In this document: positions 1 to 11,458 of the stretch, piece by piece | Layout: the number at the start of each line of letters is the position of its first letter | Position numbering within the stretch: position 1 is the first letter of the stretch | Assembly: GCA_944548615.1 (NCBI GenBank) | Contig: OX155979.1 | Coordinates: 14,723,597 to 14,787,596, forward strand | Direction of reading: 5' to 3' | Source of the DNA: Micropterix aruncella | Lineage: Eukaryota; Arthropoda; Insecta; Lepidoptera; Micropterigidae | Length of the DNA: 64,000 bases | Translations under genes and position numbers: made by a program | Notes under the pieces: model-generated | Seen by the model: the letters and a program-made list of their open reading frames with translations, nothing else | The model's database searches: none | What the model was told of the DNA's origin: nothing

Positions 1-58
1 TGAGTGTGACCGACCCTGAACACATGGGTCATCGTGGCCACCTCGTCATGGGCCCGTC
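1..58 (-). repeat. A-family retroposon, 5' end fragment
   Basis: The sequence is the reverse complement of the 5' end of the GC-rich A family, best seen at 4991-5652. It begins inside the element at the window edge and stops at the GGGCCC near the family's 5' terminus. The rest lies outside the window. Confidence 0.75.
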
Positions 59-77
59 ACCTCATCATGGACCAGTT

Positions 78-360
78 AGTTTAATTATTGCTGTCACTAT
101 TGACATGATGACTAATATGATTTGATCGAATAATCTGATTTGACCTTACTCACATGATACTAATGCAGAGAACGACGGCTAGACCGTGGTTCTTGATCCC
201 GTACTCTCTTCTGAGTATGGTTTTTTCAGTGGCATTGCAATGTGGGCACTGCATTACTCTCGACGCTGGCTCCGCGAAGACCGTATTAACCATGGGCTGG
301 TTCGCCGGATTCAATGGGTTTGGCTGTATGATGATGGGACCTGAAACGAAGTATTAAGTA
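78..360 (+). other. Unassigned stretch with a small hydrophobic ORF
   Basis: A 67-codon frame at 154-357 has a hydrophobic segment (FLIPYSLLSMVFSVALQC) that could be a membrane span. It is preceded by a possible splice acceptor (ATGCAG near 164) and ends just before a Helitron terminus. No family was recognised. It could be an exon of a small membrane protein or a chance frame. Confidence 0.2.
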
Positions 361-1059
361 CTAGCTGACCCGTGCCCACTTCGTTGGGCGGTAAAACTTT
401 TTACCTGTGATGAAATTATGAGTGTGGTTCGGTTAGTACTGAGAGCTATTATGTATTTCCTGACTGCCGAAAGAAGGGTTATATTTTTACTGCATATGTA
501 TGTATGTATTTGCATGCCAATATGACTATATTACCGTTATTTGTGAGTGACTTCTTGTGAGTGTCTTATTTGTGAGCGTATTATCTCTTTAACCATTTAT
601 GCAGTAAAAGGGAAATTATATGCAGTAAAAGGGAAAAGTCTTTTGTTTTAACTTGAGACGATAAATTTACTTATTTTGATAAGAATTCATATTTGTTGAT
701 AATATGACCAATAAACATGACCTAACGATTTAAATTATTTAAAAAAATATAAAATACTACTTTTTGTGACTTATATATAAAAGTTAGATATATGCTGTCG
801 CAGACTATTTTGTAGGCATTATCAAGCTCTACAACTATTCTCTAGAACTCAATCATATATCTCTCATCGTTAAGGCAGCGTTAGTTAGAAACGTTTTCGT
901 TCGACCGCTTATTCTCCGACTTGCTTTGCAAATCCGACTACCACGGAAAAGTCTTTTCATTTTTCGGATTAATATATAGCCTGTGACACTCACAAATAAA
1001 GTGGCTTTCTATTGGTAAAAGAATTTTTAAAATCGGTTCCGTAGATCCAGAGATTACTA
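361..1059 (-). mobile_element. Non-autonomous Helitron, 5' end truncated
   Basis: This is the reverse complement of the element at 22244-22936. On the - strand it ends in GGGTCAGCTAG, the CTAG end typical of Helitrons, just after a GC-rich stem (CGCCCAACGAAGTGGGC). The 5' end is lost near 1059, where sequence homologous to the first part of the other copy stops. There is no coding capacity. Confidence 0.75.
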
Positions 1060-1074
1060 ACCGGGGAGTTAGCC

Positions 1075-1400
1075 TCCTGCATGAAAACGCCAGCCCCACA
1101 CCACGCGAGTTTCAAAGCAGCTACTGACATCGTTTGGATGGGATACTGTCACCAGCCCCCTTATTCACCCTACTTGGCGCCTTTGAACTATTATCTTTTC
1201 ACCAAACTAAAGAAGGTTTTGGGTGGGAAACGTTTTTCTAACGATCAGGAGGTCGACAACGCTGTGAAGAAGTGAAGTGTCTTAAAGAGCTGACGGCGGA
1301 GGTCTATGACACTGGCATACAAAACCTGGTGCCCCGACTACAGAAAGATCTCGATCTCGACGGCGTTTATGTTAAAAATTGTTTAATATATTTGTGATGT
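1075..1400 (+). pseudogene. mariner transposase C-terminal remnant
   Basis: The frame at 1081-1275 encodes the C-terminal part of a mariner (DD34D) transposase, recognisable by HQPPYSPYLAPLNYYLF followed by LGGKRF and a ND.EV motif. In active mariners the third catalytic aspartate lies in the PYSPDLAP block; here it is tyrosine, and the frame stops soon after. The N-terminal two thirds are missing. The following 120 bp keep the distal coding and 3' region with stops. A dead fragment. Confidence 0.8.
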
Positions 1401-1420
1401 ATCCCGTGAATTTCAATTAA

Positions 1421-1660
1421 CCCTTTAATTTGTGAAGTAAAAGCTCGCCCGTACCGTTTCGAACGAGAAACCGTCGAGCGTGAAATCGGCGTGAATCGAC
1501 GGCCTTGAGAAAAACGTCCATAATTATAAACCACTATACGGATCATAAAAAGAAGAACTGTAAAATGATCGCATTGAATAAGATTTTTTTTAACTGCCCA
1601 TTAGACATTTTGCCGTGGGTAGGCGATCGTCCCGAGCGGGACGTTACACATTGGAGACAA
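1421..1660 (+). mobile_element. TTAA-flanked MITE of the CCCTT family (right end uncertain)
   Basis: A TTAA (1417-1420) is followed by CCCTTTAATTTGTGAAGTAAAA and an internal segment similar to those at 45197, 49538 and 30494 (a '..GGATCATAAAAAGAAGAACTG..GATCGCATTGAA' type core). TTAA duplication and CCCTT ends suggest a piggyBac-mobilised MITE. The right end is not clear. Confidence 0.45.
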
Positions 1661-1841
1661 AACCATTTTTCGATCCTATATAAATATTGTAACCTTACTT
1701 TCTGAATGACCTTCCTAGATTTGGTTTTTATAAAATTTAAATTTCTGCATTTTTGTGGTAAAATATACAAGTTTTCCATATATCATGTAGGTTCTTATAT
1801 AGGTTCTTAGTGGCTTCGTGTACTTTGAGTAGTGTTGGGTT

Positions 1842-2029
1842 TTATGTCACCTTGCCTTGCCCAACGTACGGTTCAACTCCCATCTGGTAGCTACCTAGAA
1901 GAGCGACTGAACCTGTCAGGGCCGGAGTAGTAGACCTACCTGGAGTAGTTCCAGGATATGCTTGATTGTAAGACGGTGGTGGAAGCAGCTCCTCAGCAGC
2001 TGCCATCACTGGTGGGGCAGTAGGATTTG
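1842..2029 (-). CDS. Candidate exon of an unknown gene, proline-rich
   Basis: On the - strand a pyrimidine-rich tract ending in TTATTCAG (acceptor at 2030-2031) is followed by an open frame without repeats, down to a TAA at 1842-1844. It reads NPTAPPVMAAAEELL, then PPPSYNQAYPGTTP, and if unspliced continues to ...GQGKVT and stop. A donor-like CAG|GTAGGT lies at 1940/1939, so the exon may instead be only 1940-2029. Base composition is clearly richer in GC than the surrounding AT-rich DNA. PPPSY resembles a WW-binding PPxY-like motif. I do not recognise the family. It could be the end of a neighbouring gene or a retrogene scrap. Confidence 0.4.
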
Positions 2030-2493
2030 CTGAATAAAAAATACAGAAAATAATTAAACTAGTAGTAAGCTGTGAGATTTTTAAGCTATTGCATAGCTTT
2101 TATCGCGGGCCTTAGGCCAGCGCGGCGACCGAATGAAGAAATTCCTTAACGAAAATTAATGATTTTAAACTGATAATTACGTCTAAACGAGTACTGTTTA
2201 CGATTCAAAAAAAATATATGTTAAACAAGAACATTTTCCTAATATTCTTAGCTTTGAATATTTTAGATTTTGTTTATATTACATAGTAATATAAACAAAA
2301 TCTAAAATAATGTAATTCATTTGTGAAATTAGGTCTAACCGAACACAAAAACGACTACTACGCAAATACTATCTGGCGTATTATTATGAAACCTGCACCA
2401 TTTTAAAGATAATTTAATTATCTATCTTTTTATCTACGATTTTTTTCGAATAATTCGGTTTTTTTGCTTTATTGAATAAAAAATTCGTGCGCG

Positions 2494-2587
2494 GCGCTCT
2501 ATCGAAAGACGTTTAAATTATTCCGAATCATTTGCTTCCGCAGCCGCAAATGATTCGGAATAAATTCAACGTTTTCCGATAGAGCGC
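2494..2587. repeat. Long perfect-type hairpin, 42 bp arms
   Basis: Arms 2494-2535 and 2546-2587 are near-perfect reverse complements (GCGCTCTATCG...ATCATTTGC and its complement) around a 10 bp spacer. The same structure with the same spacer length is at 21669-21762. Confidence 0.85.
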
Positions 2588-2590
2588 AGG

Positions 2591-3298
2591 TTCGGGGGCT
2601 AACGGGCCCATGATGAGTTGGCCACGATGACCCATGTGTCCAGGGTCGGTCACACTCACGGGTCAACACCCATCCGACGGCCTCCTCGCATGGGGTGCGA
2701 GTCCTGGGTAGGACACTGGGTCAACCAGTCTCCCCTGGGAATCAAACCTCTGGCGCCCCTGGACGGTCTGCGCACCGTGCGGGGTTTGCTCCAATCGGTT
2801 GTGCTCTCCGACTAACAGTCGGGGGAGTCTGGGAACTGTACTGTTTCCTATAGAGCGGGGGTGGTTGCGTACCTTATGGCGACTGCTCTGGAATTGACCA
2901 TTGGCCATCCGATCCCGGGTAAGAGGCGGGCAAAGGACGCCTTGGTCCGCGAAGATTGTACGGTCTGCGCACCGTGCGGGGTTTGCTCCAATCGGTTGTG
3001 CTCTCCGTTTCACCGCTTCATAAGGGAGAGGACCGCGCAAGCGACCTCGAACTCGGTACCAATCGAGAGACCGGAGAAATCTGGTCACAATTGGAAGTGA
3101 GGGCGCGAGTATCTCGAGCCCGCCGGGTTTACTCCTGGCTAACTCGCGGTAAGGCGTTGGACTCTCACGGGTTGTTGACGTAGCTGGACGTAGAATGTAC
3201 TGTCCAAAGTCTCTACGTTCACTGCAGGGCGATAGAACGACTAATCGTTAAAACGTCCTGTGGTGACGGGCTCGCCCGTTGTAGTTGACACCGCAAGA
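2591..3298 (+). mobile_element. A-family retroposon, full length
   Basis: A GC-rich element starting near GGGGGCTAACGGGCCC and ending in GTTGACACCGCAAG. It is flanked by a 10 bp duplication AGAGCGCAGG at 2581-2590 and 3299-3308. The inverted host copy at about 21660 has the same site unoccupied. Internal duplication: the CGGTCTGCGCACCGTGCGGG segment appears at about 2764 and again at 2957. Confidence 0.85.
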
Positions 3299-3617
3299 AG
3301 AGCGCAGGTATCTGATATCAGAAAAAATAAAATAAATAAATAATTATAATTGCATAAGTTGTTAAAAATGCTATGCAATAGCTTTACCGTGGCAGTCCCC
3401 GAGTGCCACACGTATTTTTTTATTTATTATTTATTTCATTCTACACATCTTATCTTAAATACATATCTTATCTTATCTTATAGGAAAAACATGTTACTTT
3501 TTAATTAAAATAATGCCTGGTTCACCGACTGATCAGGAACAAATGGACGTTTTGGGGCAGGCGTGTATGGACTCAAAACGAACAGGCAATAATATTAAAA
3601 ATTATATTAAAATTAAC

Positions 3618-4470
3618 ATCCCACTAATGAACTTTATAAGGAAGCTAAAGTTCTTGACTGTAGGCAACTTTTTCTAAAAACTTCCCTCTTAAGGCTATTT
3701 TTGGACAGTAACTCAAATTTAGGAATAATTCAGAACCGGCGACCAAAGAGACAAGTTTTCGAAAATAGCCTAATAATATCCAGAAGGAAAACATCATTTG
3801 GACAAAGACATTACTCTTTCATTGCGCCGAGATTTTACAATCTGATCAATACGGAAATAAAAATGAATTTGACATTTACGGAATTCAAAAATAAATTAAA
3901 GAAATGGTTATCGAATCATGACAGACTAACCATACATCAAATGTTAGAAATAATAGTATAATAAAACTTAGGTGCACAAATTATTAACATATTTTTAAAC
4001 ATATATGTTAAGTATATTTTAACATTGAACTAACTACCAAAAATTATTTGACTTTGACAATGAAGTATACTTTTTAGACTAGGTAATTTTATATTAATAA
4101 ATATTAATGACTGTTTCTTTCTTGTCTCACATATAACTTTATTTATTTTATTTAATCGAATTGTATATGATATTTATTGCCGATTAAATAATGGATTTTT
4201 TTTATTTTATTCTGAAGACCACATTTCAGGGCAATTTAGTGTCATTAGCTTTTTACTAAAACTTGTATATTTGTAAGCAACCAAGCAATCAAGCAAACTT
4301 GATTGTAATATTGGAGTCCTCTCCACCCTAGAACGGGCTAGTCCCAGTTGGGTGACAGAAACAAATAAGCAAAAGGTTAAGGTTTTGCCATTCGGTTCCT
4401 GTTATTTTTATAAGCTAATCAATGTTTCATAGTAATTAATTCTTAAATAAATAAATAAAATAAATAAATA
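3618..4470 (+). mobile_element. 5'-truncated LINE 3' end with (TAAA)n tail
   Basis: The same unit recurs inverted at 34615-35498. The frame 3701-3961 encodes the region downstream of reverse transcriptase, with the LINE-typical FGQRHYSFIAPRFYNLIN and FKNKLKKWL blocks. A long 3' UTR follows and ends in TAAATAAATAAATAAA. Only the last coding part remains, as usual for 5'-truncated non-LTR elements of the Jockey/CR1 type; the exact clade is not resolvable here. Confidence 0.75.
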
Positions 4471-4480
4471 TGCCACGGTT

Positions 4481-4770
4481 TTCCAAGCCGAGGTATTTTC
4501 CATAATGAAATGCATAAACTCCAAAGTCGACTTGACGTAAAAAAATAGAAAAATCCTCATCTGCTCTGACAGCAGAGCAGCATTGGACGCTCTGGCTAAA
4601 GTCACCACAGAATCTTCTGTGGTCTAGGGCTGTATGCAAGAGCTCAACAGATTGGGAAAACCCAACAAAATCACCTTAATTTGGACACCGGTCCATCAAG
4701 GCATACCCGGTAAAGAGGCCGACAGACTGGCATAACTGGGCACAATTGAATGTGCCCACACATTTAAGGG
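4481..4770 (+). pseudogene. RNase H domain remnant of a LINE
   Basis: Translation gives an RNase H fold fragment: ATVFQAEVFSIMKC, then ICSDSRAALDALAKV, then LIWTPVHQGIPGKEADRLA. These are the blocks around the second, third and fourth acidic residues of retroelement RNase H, with the histidine of the PVHQGI block. Several in-frame stops break it. It directly follows the (TAAA)n tail of the preceding LINE. Confidence 0.75.
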
Positions 4771-4809
4771 TGTCCGCGTATCCATATTGTTTGAAATCGA
4801 ACAACGAGT

Positions 4810-6565
4810 TTTTGAGTTATTTTCAAATTTAAATTCAAATTAAAAATTCTTTAATAATCTATAATATTACATATATTTTTTTTATTCAAGGCCATCCTAA
4901 CTAGGCCTCGCCTGTACTAAGGTAGGCTTAATATAAAAGAAGGTAGAGTGGTTTTCGTAACTTGCTTTATTATCTTTGTATATTATTATGGTGGTGAGCT
5001 AATGGGCCCATGATGAGGTGGCCACGATGACCCATGTGTTCAGGGTCGGTCACACTCACGGGTCAACACCCATCCGATGGCCTCCACGCATGGGGTGCGA
5101 ACCTGGGTAGGACACTGGGTCAACCAGTCTCCCCTGGGAATCAAACCTCTGGCGCTCCTGGACGGTCTGCGCACCGAGCGGCGCAAGCCAATCGACTGTG
5201 CTCTCCGACTAACAATCGGGGGAGTCTGGGAACTGTATTGTTTCCTATAGAGCGGGGGTGGTTGTCTACCTTACGGCGACTGCTCTTGAAATGACCAATG
5301 GCCATCCGATCCCGGTTCAGAGTCGGGCAAAGGACGCCTTGGTCCGCGATAGATTCGGTGCACACCGTTTCACCGCTTCGTAAGGTCGCGCAAGCGACCT
5401 CGAACTCGGAACCAATCGGGAGACCGGAGAAATCTGGTCACAATTGGAAGTGAGGGCGCGAGTATCTCGAGCCCGCCGGGTTTATTCCTGGCTCACTCGC
5501 GGTAAGGCGTTGGATTCTCACGGGTTGTGACGTAGCTGGACGTAGGATTGTACTGTCCAAAGTCTTCTACGTTCACTGCAGGGCGACAGAACGACTAATC
5601 GTTAAAACGTCCTGTGGTGACGGGCTCGCCCGTTGTAGACGACACCGCAAGATGTATATTAATATGTTACATTTAAGAAAATAGATATGTCTCCAAAATA
5701 ATAAAGCGTAATAATATTAAATTTAGGTATATACACATAAATATACACGTACATACATAAATAAATATATACTTTATAGATAGGTAAATATAAAAAATAC
5801 TATATTGTATATATCTCACAAATCGTGCTCTATTTTAATATATATTTTTATTTATTTATTTATTTATTTATTTAGGTACTTAGGAGTAGGTATACAGTTC
5901 ATTCATTGGTCATGTAATCTTATAATAATTATATAAATTATTTAATAATTAATATAGGGCGGTTTAACACATCTTACATGACCTTTACTGCCAATAGCAC
6001 ATCTAACTAGGCGATAATTTGGCCCGTCTCTAGATGTGCATATTTTTATGCAATTTTAAGAAATGAAGTGTTTTTTTTTTTTAAATAAATTATTTGGACC
6101 CACCACCTGTATATACACATAAATATACCAATTTTATAAAAAATATAGCTATGTAATAAATATATACATTTATAGTTGTAATTTAATAAAATTTAATTAA
6201 GAAAAATAGATAAGTGATACTAAATAAATTGTCGTGCGTTGCAAAGAAGTTGATCAGATTTTACATATCCCTTGTTAAGTAGCCATCTATTAAGGTTGGC
6301 TTTAAATATTTTTGTGTTAGGATAATTTTTCATGTTTTCACTAAGGGAATTATATAATTTATGTATAATTTATGTCTAATATATATCATTAATGTCTCCG
6401 TTTCTTGTCGACCCATAGTAAAAAGTGACTTAGTTAGGTTTTTCTTTATGCCGTGACTAGTCCTAGATTTCAGTCCTGCAGGAAAAACACTATTCATTTT
6501 GTTGATCAGCCGAGGAGCAATGTAAGAAAAGTGTTTTTGCGCAAAACTTGATCTCTTTTTTTGGT
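4810..6565 (-). mobile_element. LINE 3' region (H-type), split by an A element
   Basis: Reading on the - strand, about 6545-6370 encodes AQKHFSYIAPRLINKMN, the same post-RT block as in the LINE at 3701. A long AT-rich 3' UTR follows and ends in TTTGAATTTAAA-type tail repeats near 4830. The copy at 17806-19868 is homologous over most of its length but carries a Penelope-like insertion instead of the A element. The two copies therefore document each other's unoccupied sites. Confidence 0.7.
4991..5652 (+). mobile_element. A-family retroposon, full length (reference copy)
   Basis: 662 bp from GTGGTGAGCTAATGGGCCC to GACACCGCAAGA. It is bordered by TGTATATTATTATG (4977-4990) and TGTATATTAATATG (5653-5666), a 14 bp duplication with one mismatch. 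The homologous LINE at about 17960 has the undisturbed site TTTGTATATTATTATGTTAC. There is no poly-A tail. Near the 3' end is a short palindrome ACGGGCTCGCCCGT. Antisense open frames occur in many copies but do not align with any family I know. Confidence 0.9.
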
Positions 6566-7366
6566 TGTTGTTACTCGTGTTCCTTTATGGTGTGTTGAAT
6601 ATAAATGATAATTCTCATGATTATAGTAGTGTATTTTGCAGTATATTTTTGATAGTAGTATATTTTGATCTCGGACAGACATACAGATGTAAAACAACAA
6701 TGCTTACGTTCTATGATGTCCTTTTTAGTTTCCATCTTTTTAAGTCGGGTATTATAATCCACAGCCTGAAATAAACATAATCATAATCACGGATTTTAAA
6801 GTCAGATTCAGATAATAAATATATTAGAAAAATCGGTTGTGACAGTCACCCCATGAATTTTTCGGCAAATAGACCCTTCCTCGCCCGCCCCCTCGACAAC
6901 CCCCCCCCCCCCCCACCTCCCCTGCGCGCTAATTTGAAGTATATTTGTATTATCATCCGTTGTTTTAAAATGGTAGTTTTTCTAAAATTATTTTTTATTT
7001 TCTTTTTCCCTTGATATATATACCTACCTACCATACCTACCATAGAAGATTTTTTCCGTATAGAAAGCTTTTGAAATTCTGAAGAAGAAAAAAAACGATC
7101 CACCCTAATATGCATATTTAGAGTCACCATACTGTTACTCCACGAAAGTCGCCATATTGAACATAATAACAGAAGAATAATATTTTTCTGCTATGAGTGT
7201 CATCTACACGTTGCGGTTCTTAGTAAAATCCTTGTTGCCAAATCGTAGTACGACGTTGAGCAATCGAATACGACATATAATCAATGCTACCACAAAAGGC
7301 AAGCTTATTGCCACATAGCGAAATCTTACATACAACTAATCTAATCACAGCGCATTTGTGGTTGTC
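6566..7366. other. Unassigned AT-rich stretch with a poly-C run
   Basis: No gene or clear element was recognised. A run of 15 C lies at 6900-6914 in an otherwise AT-rich context. The frames here are low-complexity or unsupported. Confidence 0.4.
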
Positions 7367-7367
7367 G

Positions 7368-7460
7368 ACTACAACGGGCGAACCCGTCATCCAGGACGTT
7401 TTAACGATAATGATCGTTCTATCTCCCGTGAGGTGAGCGTAGAAGACTTTGAAGCACAAA
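7368..7460 (-). repeat. A-family fragment, 3' end only
   Basis: Reverse complement of the A-family 3' end: GTTGTCGACTACAACGGGCG at the left, truncated near 7460 after the GTAGAAGACTT block. Retention of the 3' end with loss of the 5' part fits target-primed insertion. Confidence 0.75.
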
Positions 7461-7462
7461 TC

Positions 7463-7976
7463 TAGGACAATCTGGGTAGGACTCTGGCCTTATGGTTAGT
7501 TTCCCCTGGGTATCAACCTTCTGGCGCTCCTGGACGGTATGCGCACCGCGCGGCGTAAGCCAATCGACTGTGCACTCTGACTAACAGTCGGAGGAGTCTG
7601 GAAGCAGTACCGTTTCCTATAGAGCGGGGATGGTTGCGGACCTTACGGCGACTGCTCTTGAAACGACCATCGACTACCCGATCCTGGGTGAACAGCCGGG
7701 CAAAGGACGCTGTGGTCCGCGATAGATTCGGTAAACACCGTTTCACGGCTTCGTAAGGGAGATTACCGCGCAAGCGACCTCGAACTTATAACCAATCGAG
7801 AGACTGGAGTAATCTGGTCGCAATTGGAAGTAAGGGCGTGAGTGTAGGCCCGCTGGGCAACACTCCTGGCTATCTCGCGGTAAGGCGTTGGCCTCTTACG
7901 GGTTTGTGGCAGAGCTAGACTAATCGTCAAAACTTCCTGAGGTGACGGGCTCGCCCGCTGTAGTCGACAACCCTAG
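7463..7976 (+). mobile_element. A2-subfamily retroposon, 5' truncated
   Basis: Homologous to the A family from the GGTAGGACTCTGG block onward, but with the variant 3' end GTAGTCGACAACCCTAGTTG also seen at 42600 and 52930. A tRNA-like string TCGCGGTAAGGCGTTGG occurs near 7874. Confidence 0.75.
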
Positions 7977-8275
7977 TTGTAGAATCAGGTCATGCTTACC
8001 ATAAAAATACATGAATTGTCATCGGAATTGAACCAACATATACATTTTCAATTTCAAATAATAATATTTGAGGAGTTTTCTCAATTCCTCATGGATCCCA
8101 TCACCAGAACAGGATTTTGATAAAAATGGGACCAATCTGTAAGTATATTATTTCGAATATAAAAAGAATTTTCCAAATCGTTTTTTAAAATGGCAGAGTT
8201 CTTAGGTAACAAACATTACATACAATCGAATTGATAACCTCCTCCTTTTTTTGAAGTCGGTTTAAAAATAGTCTA
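7977..8275. repeat. F repeat, junction with A2 element
   Basis: This AT-rich unit (from TAGAATCAGGTCATGCTTACC to CTCCTCCTTTTTTTGAAGTCGG) recurs at 34490-34612, 35514-35600 and inverted at 37281-37498. The CTCCTCCTTTTTTTGAAGTCGG string is common in lepidopteran repeats. The A2 element abuts it at the same base as in the copy at 37498. Confidence 0.5.
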
Positions 8276-8279
8276 CTAT

Positions 8280-8677
8280 ACAACAGGCGGTAGCCTAGTT
8301 AGGTTTTGACTATTGTAAATTTAAACTTTTGTAAATTTGAAAATGAATGAATTAATTTGAATTTAATTAGGATTTTTGAAGCTCATAAAATTTACCGTTG
8401 ATTAGCGTCGGCCTTGTATCCGATCTTGCAGTTATTTAGATGCCGATCATTAATTGTGCCGACTTCATAACCTTGACAGTGCCAGTAGGTACTAAATTCA
8501 TATCGGCGAGAAAATGGACCAACAACACGGCTATTTATTACTCGACAGCCTAAAAAAAAATCTGTGCAATATGTTCAGCGTTCATCTATGTATGTTTTCC
8601 TTTTCATTATTCCACCATAACTTCTAAACCATTGAACCGATTTAGAAGTGTGTGGTATAGATAAAAAATAAATAAAA
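8280..8677. other. Unassigned stretch
   Basis: AT-rich DNA with no gene recognised. Around 8590-8650 a CTTCTAAACCATTGAACCGATTT-like string resembles transposon sequence near the Helitron 5' ends of this window, but no boundaries were found. Confidence 0.3.
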
Positions 8678-9640
8678 TACAAACGGAGCTGCCATGGAAT
8701 TCACCGACCAAAAATCGGCCCATCATATATAATTATTACACTTCTGGGAGGTGAACGGTGGATTCCGGACTAACGACCGGCTGTGGTAGGTTTAGGACAG
8801 CTGTCTTGCCACATGTGAGCGTTCACCTTACCACCCATTCCCTCCCCCTTCGAAGCCATAGAATTTGAGATGCGGAAATCGCGGTTTTAGATATTTTTTC
8901 TAGAAAGGAGTTGATTATTTTCCTGGAGAGACGAAGATCTTTAAAAAGGTGAAACAAAGATTTAGCTGGCAGGCCACGAGCGCCAACTTCCACCGCGTGA
9001 AGGTGAACAGTGAAGCCGTTCCGGGTGACGGCATTTGCGAGGTCATGGTATTTATTTGATTTATACTCGTGGTGTTTTGGGATATTTGATTCCCATGGAA
9101 CAGTTAATTCTACGATAAGGACCATCTTCCGAGATAGAGAGTAAAGAGTCATCTGGACGCAGGGCTGTGCATCCGAGACTTTCAGGGAATTTATACTGCT
9201 TAGAGACCGAATCGACCTCCATAATCCAATCTGAAGCTTTCTCGATTATTGGAGAAAGGTTTTGCAGTGAAATGTTTTTGCCTTTAGAGCCAACCCGCAC
9301 AAACTGTATTGGGGGTTTGGAGGATACTGTGGAACCCTTGTTGCCACGAGCCACTGAGAGGCTAATTACCTCGCGAATAAAAGCAAGGACTTTGTCGTGG
9401 CGGTAAGTGTACCGTCCTTGATCCAATGCCACCTTCCAGCAAGCTAGAATATGTCTAGCTGTGCAAGGGGTGTTGCTACAAAGGGGACATGAACTATCTT
9501 CGGCATAGCTCCATCGAGCGAGGTTACTGGGGTCTGGAAGTGTACGCTGAAAGGCATTTAAATAAAATTTCAGCTTCTCTGGCGTCCAGTCATACAACAT
9601 TACTTTCCAGTGCATTGGCGGAAGAATGCAAATGTTAGAA
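8678..9640 (-). mobile_element. RLE-type LINE, 5'-truncated copy 1
   Basis: - strand copy of the CCHC/PD-x14-E family (best copy 54008-55131). Coding lies in 9615-9061 and then, after a frameshift, 9152-8823. The CCHC knuckle CPLCSNTPCTARHILAC is present, with tryptophan after the last C. The nuclease PD is visible as LRPDDSLLS just before the break, and the partner glutamate lies in the next frame (IVELTVPWES). The 3' end TGGCAGCTCCGTTTGTATTT near 8678 is shared by the copies that keep it. Confidence 0.75.
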
Positions 9641-9754
9641 TCGATATGTCATTCCGTATGTCATAGGGTACCTACCTTAACTGTCTAAAAATCATGTAAG
9701 TAGTTGTCCAAATTTTCAAATGTCAAAAATAAATATATTGTGTTTAGTGTCAAA

Positions 9755-10783
<1,029 letters not shown>

Positions 10784-11120
10784 TTGGAAAACGGCTTTGC
10801 CGAAGTGATCAATAGTTTAATTTTTTATTTTTTCGCTTAATTCGTCTCAATTGAAGGCATTTTGTGTTGCATAAGGATAAGCCCTATTTATGAGATATAT
10901 GGATGAATAGTGATCGTTAGTCGACTGCAAAAGGACCTTTAAACTTACATTGCACCGTCGAAAGTCGTGCACATCCGTAAGTATATCTCATTCAAACATA
11001 AGCATTTCCCAATACAAGCTGGGATTTCCTTCGCTACTTTTAAGTAGCTTTTACTAATTTTATTTTAAATAAAAACATCATCCTATAAACGGATTTCTTT
11101 ACAAACCTTATCAAATATAA
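10784..11120 (+). repeat. E repeat, copy 1 (unoccupied TTAA)
   Basis: From TTGGAAAACGGCTTTGCCG to CCTTATCAAATA. It repeats with about 97% similarity as 11401-11458 plus 12179-12455. The undisturbed TTCGCTTAATTCGTC at about 10831-10845 is the target of the TTAA element at 11459. Confidence 0.85.
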
Positions 11121-11400
11121 TAATATTATACTGTTTTCTACAATATTTCTTTACAATTTTTTAATATTATACAATTTTATATAGGTTTACCCTATTTTGA
11201 TAACATTATACAATCTTTATTATAAACTCCTCTGCCAGAAATTAAGATTGAAGTTTCTTCTTTCATTTCATTGAGCATATGGAGGTTTTTTTATTTTTAT
11301 TTCGATTTAATGGCTCGTTGATAACAAACTCAGCCAATTGTATCATATTTTAAATGTTGGTAGCATTCGAAATTTGAATTATTTCGTAATGTCACTTTCA
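11121..11400. other. AT-rich spacer between E repeats
   Basis: No gene or boundary was recognised; AT-rich with poly-T runs. Confidence 0.3.
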
Positions 11401-11458
11401 TTTGGAAAACGGCTTTGCCGAAGTGATCAATAGTTTAATTTTTTATTTTTTCGCTTAA

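Larger units (their letters stand above)
2088..3420. mobile_element. Hairpin-containing repeat, copy 1, split by an A element
   Basis: The sequence left of 2590 and right of 3299 matches, in reverse complement, the uninterrupted copy around 21540-22110. Both copies carry the 42 bp hairpin and the segment ending in the CACTCGGGGACTGCC block. A 15 bp motif AAGCTATTGCATAGC occurs near both outer ends in inverted orientation (about 2091 and 3369), suggesting a foldback DNA element. It is interrupted by the A element at 2591-3298. Confidence 0.55.

Noticed and set aside
6846..7130. 94-codon - strand frame with a glycine run
   Set aside because: The glycine run is the poly-C tract; no other support.
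7463..7976. A functional tRNA gene at GCGGTAAGGCGTTGG
   Set aside because: No acceptor stem, anticodon arm or T-arm could be folded around it; it is a repeated string within a retroposon.
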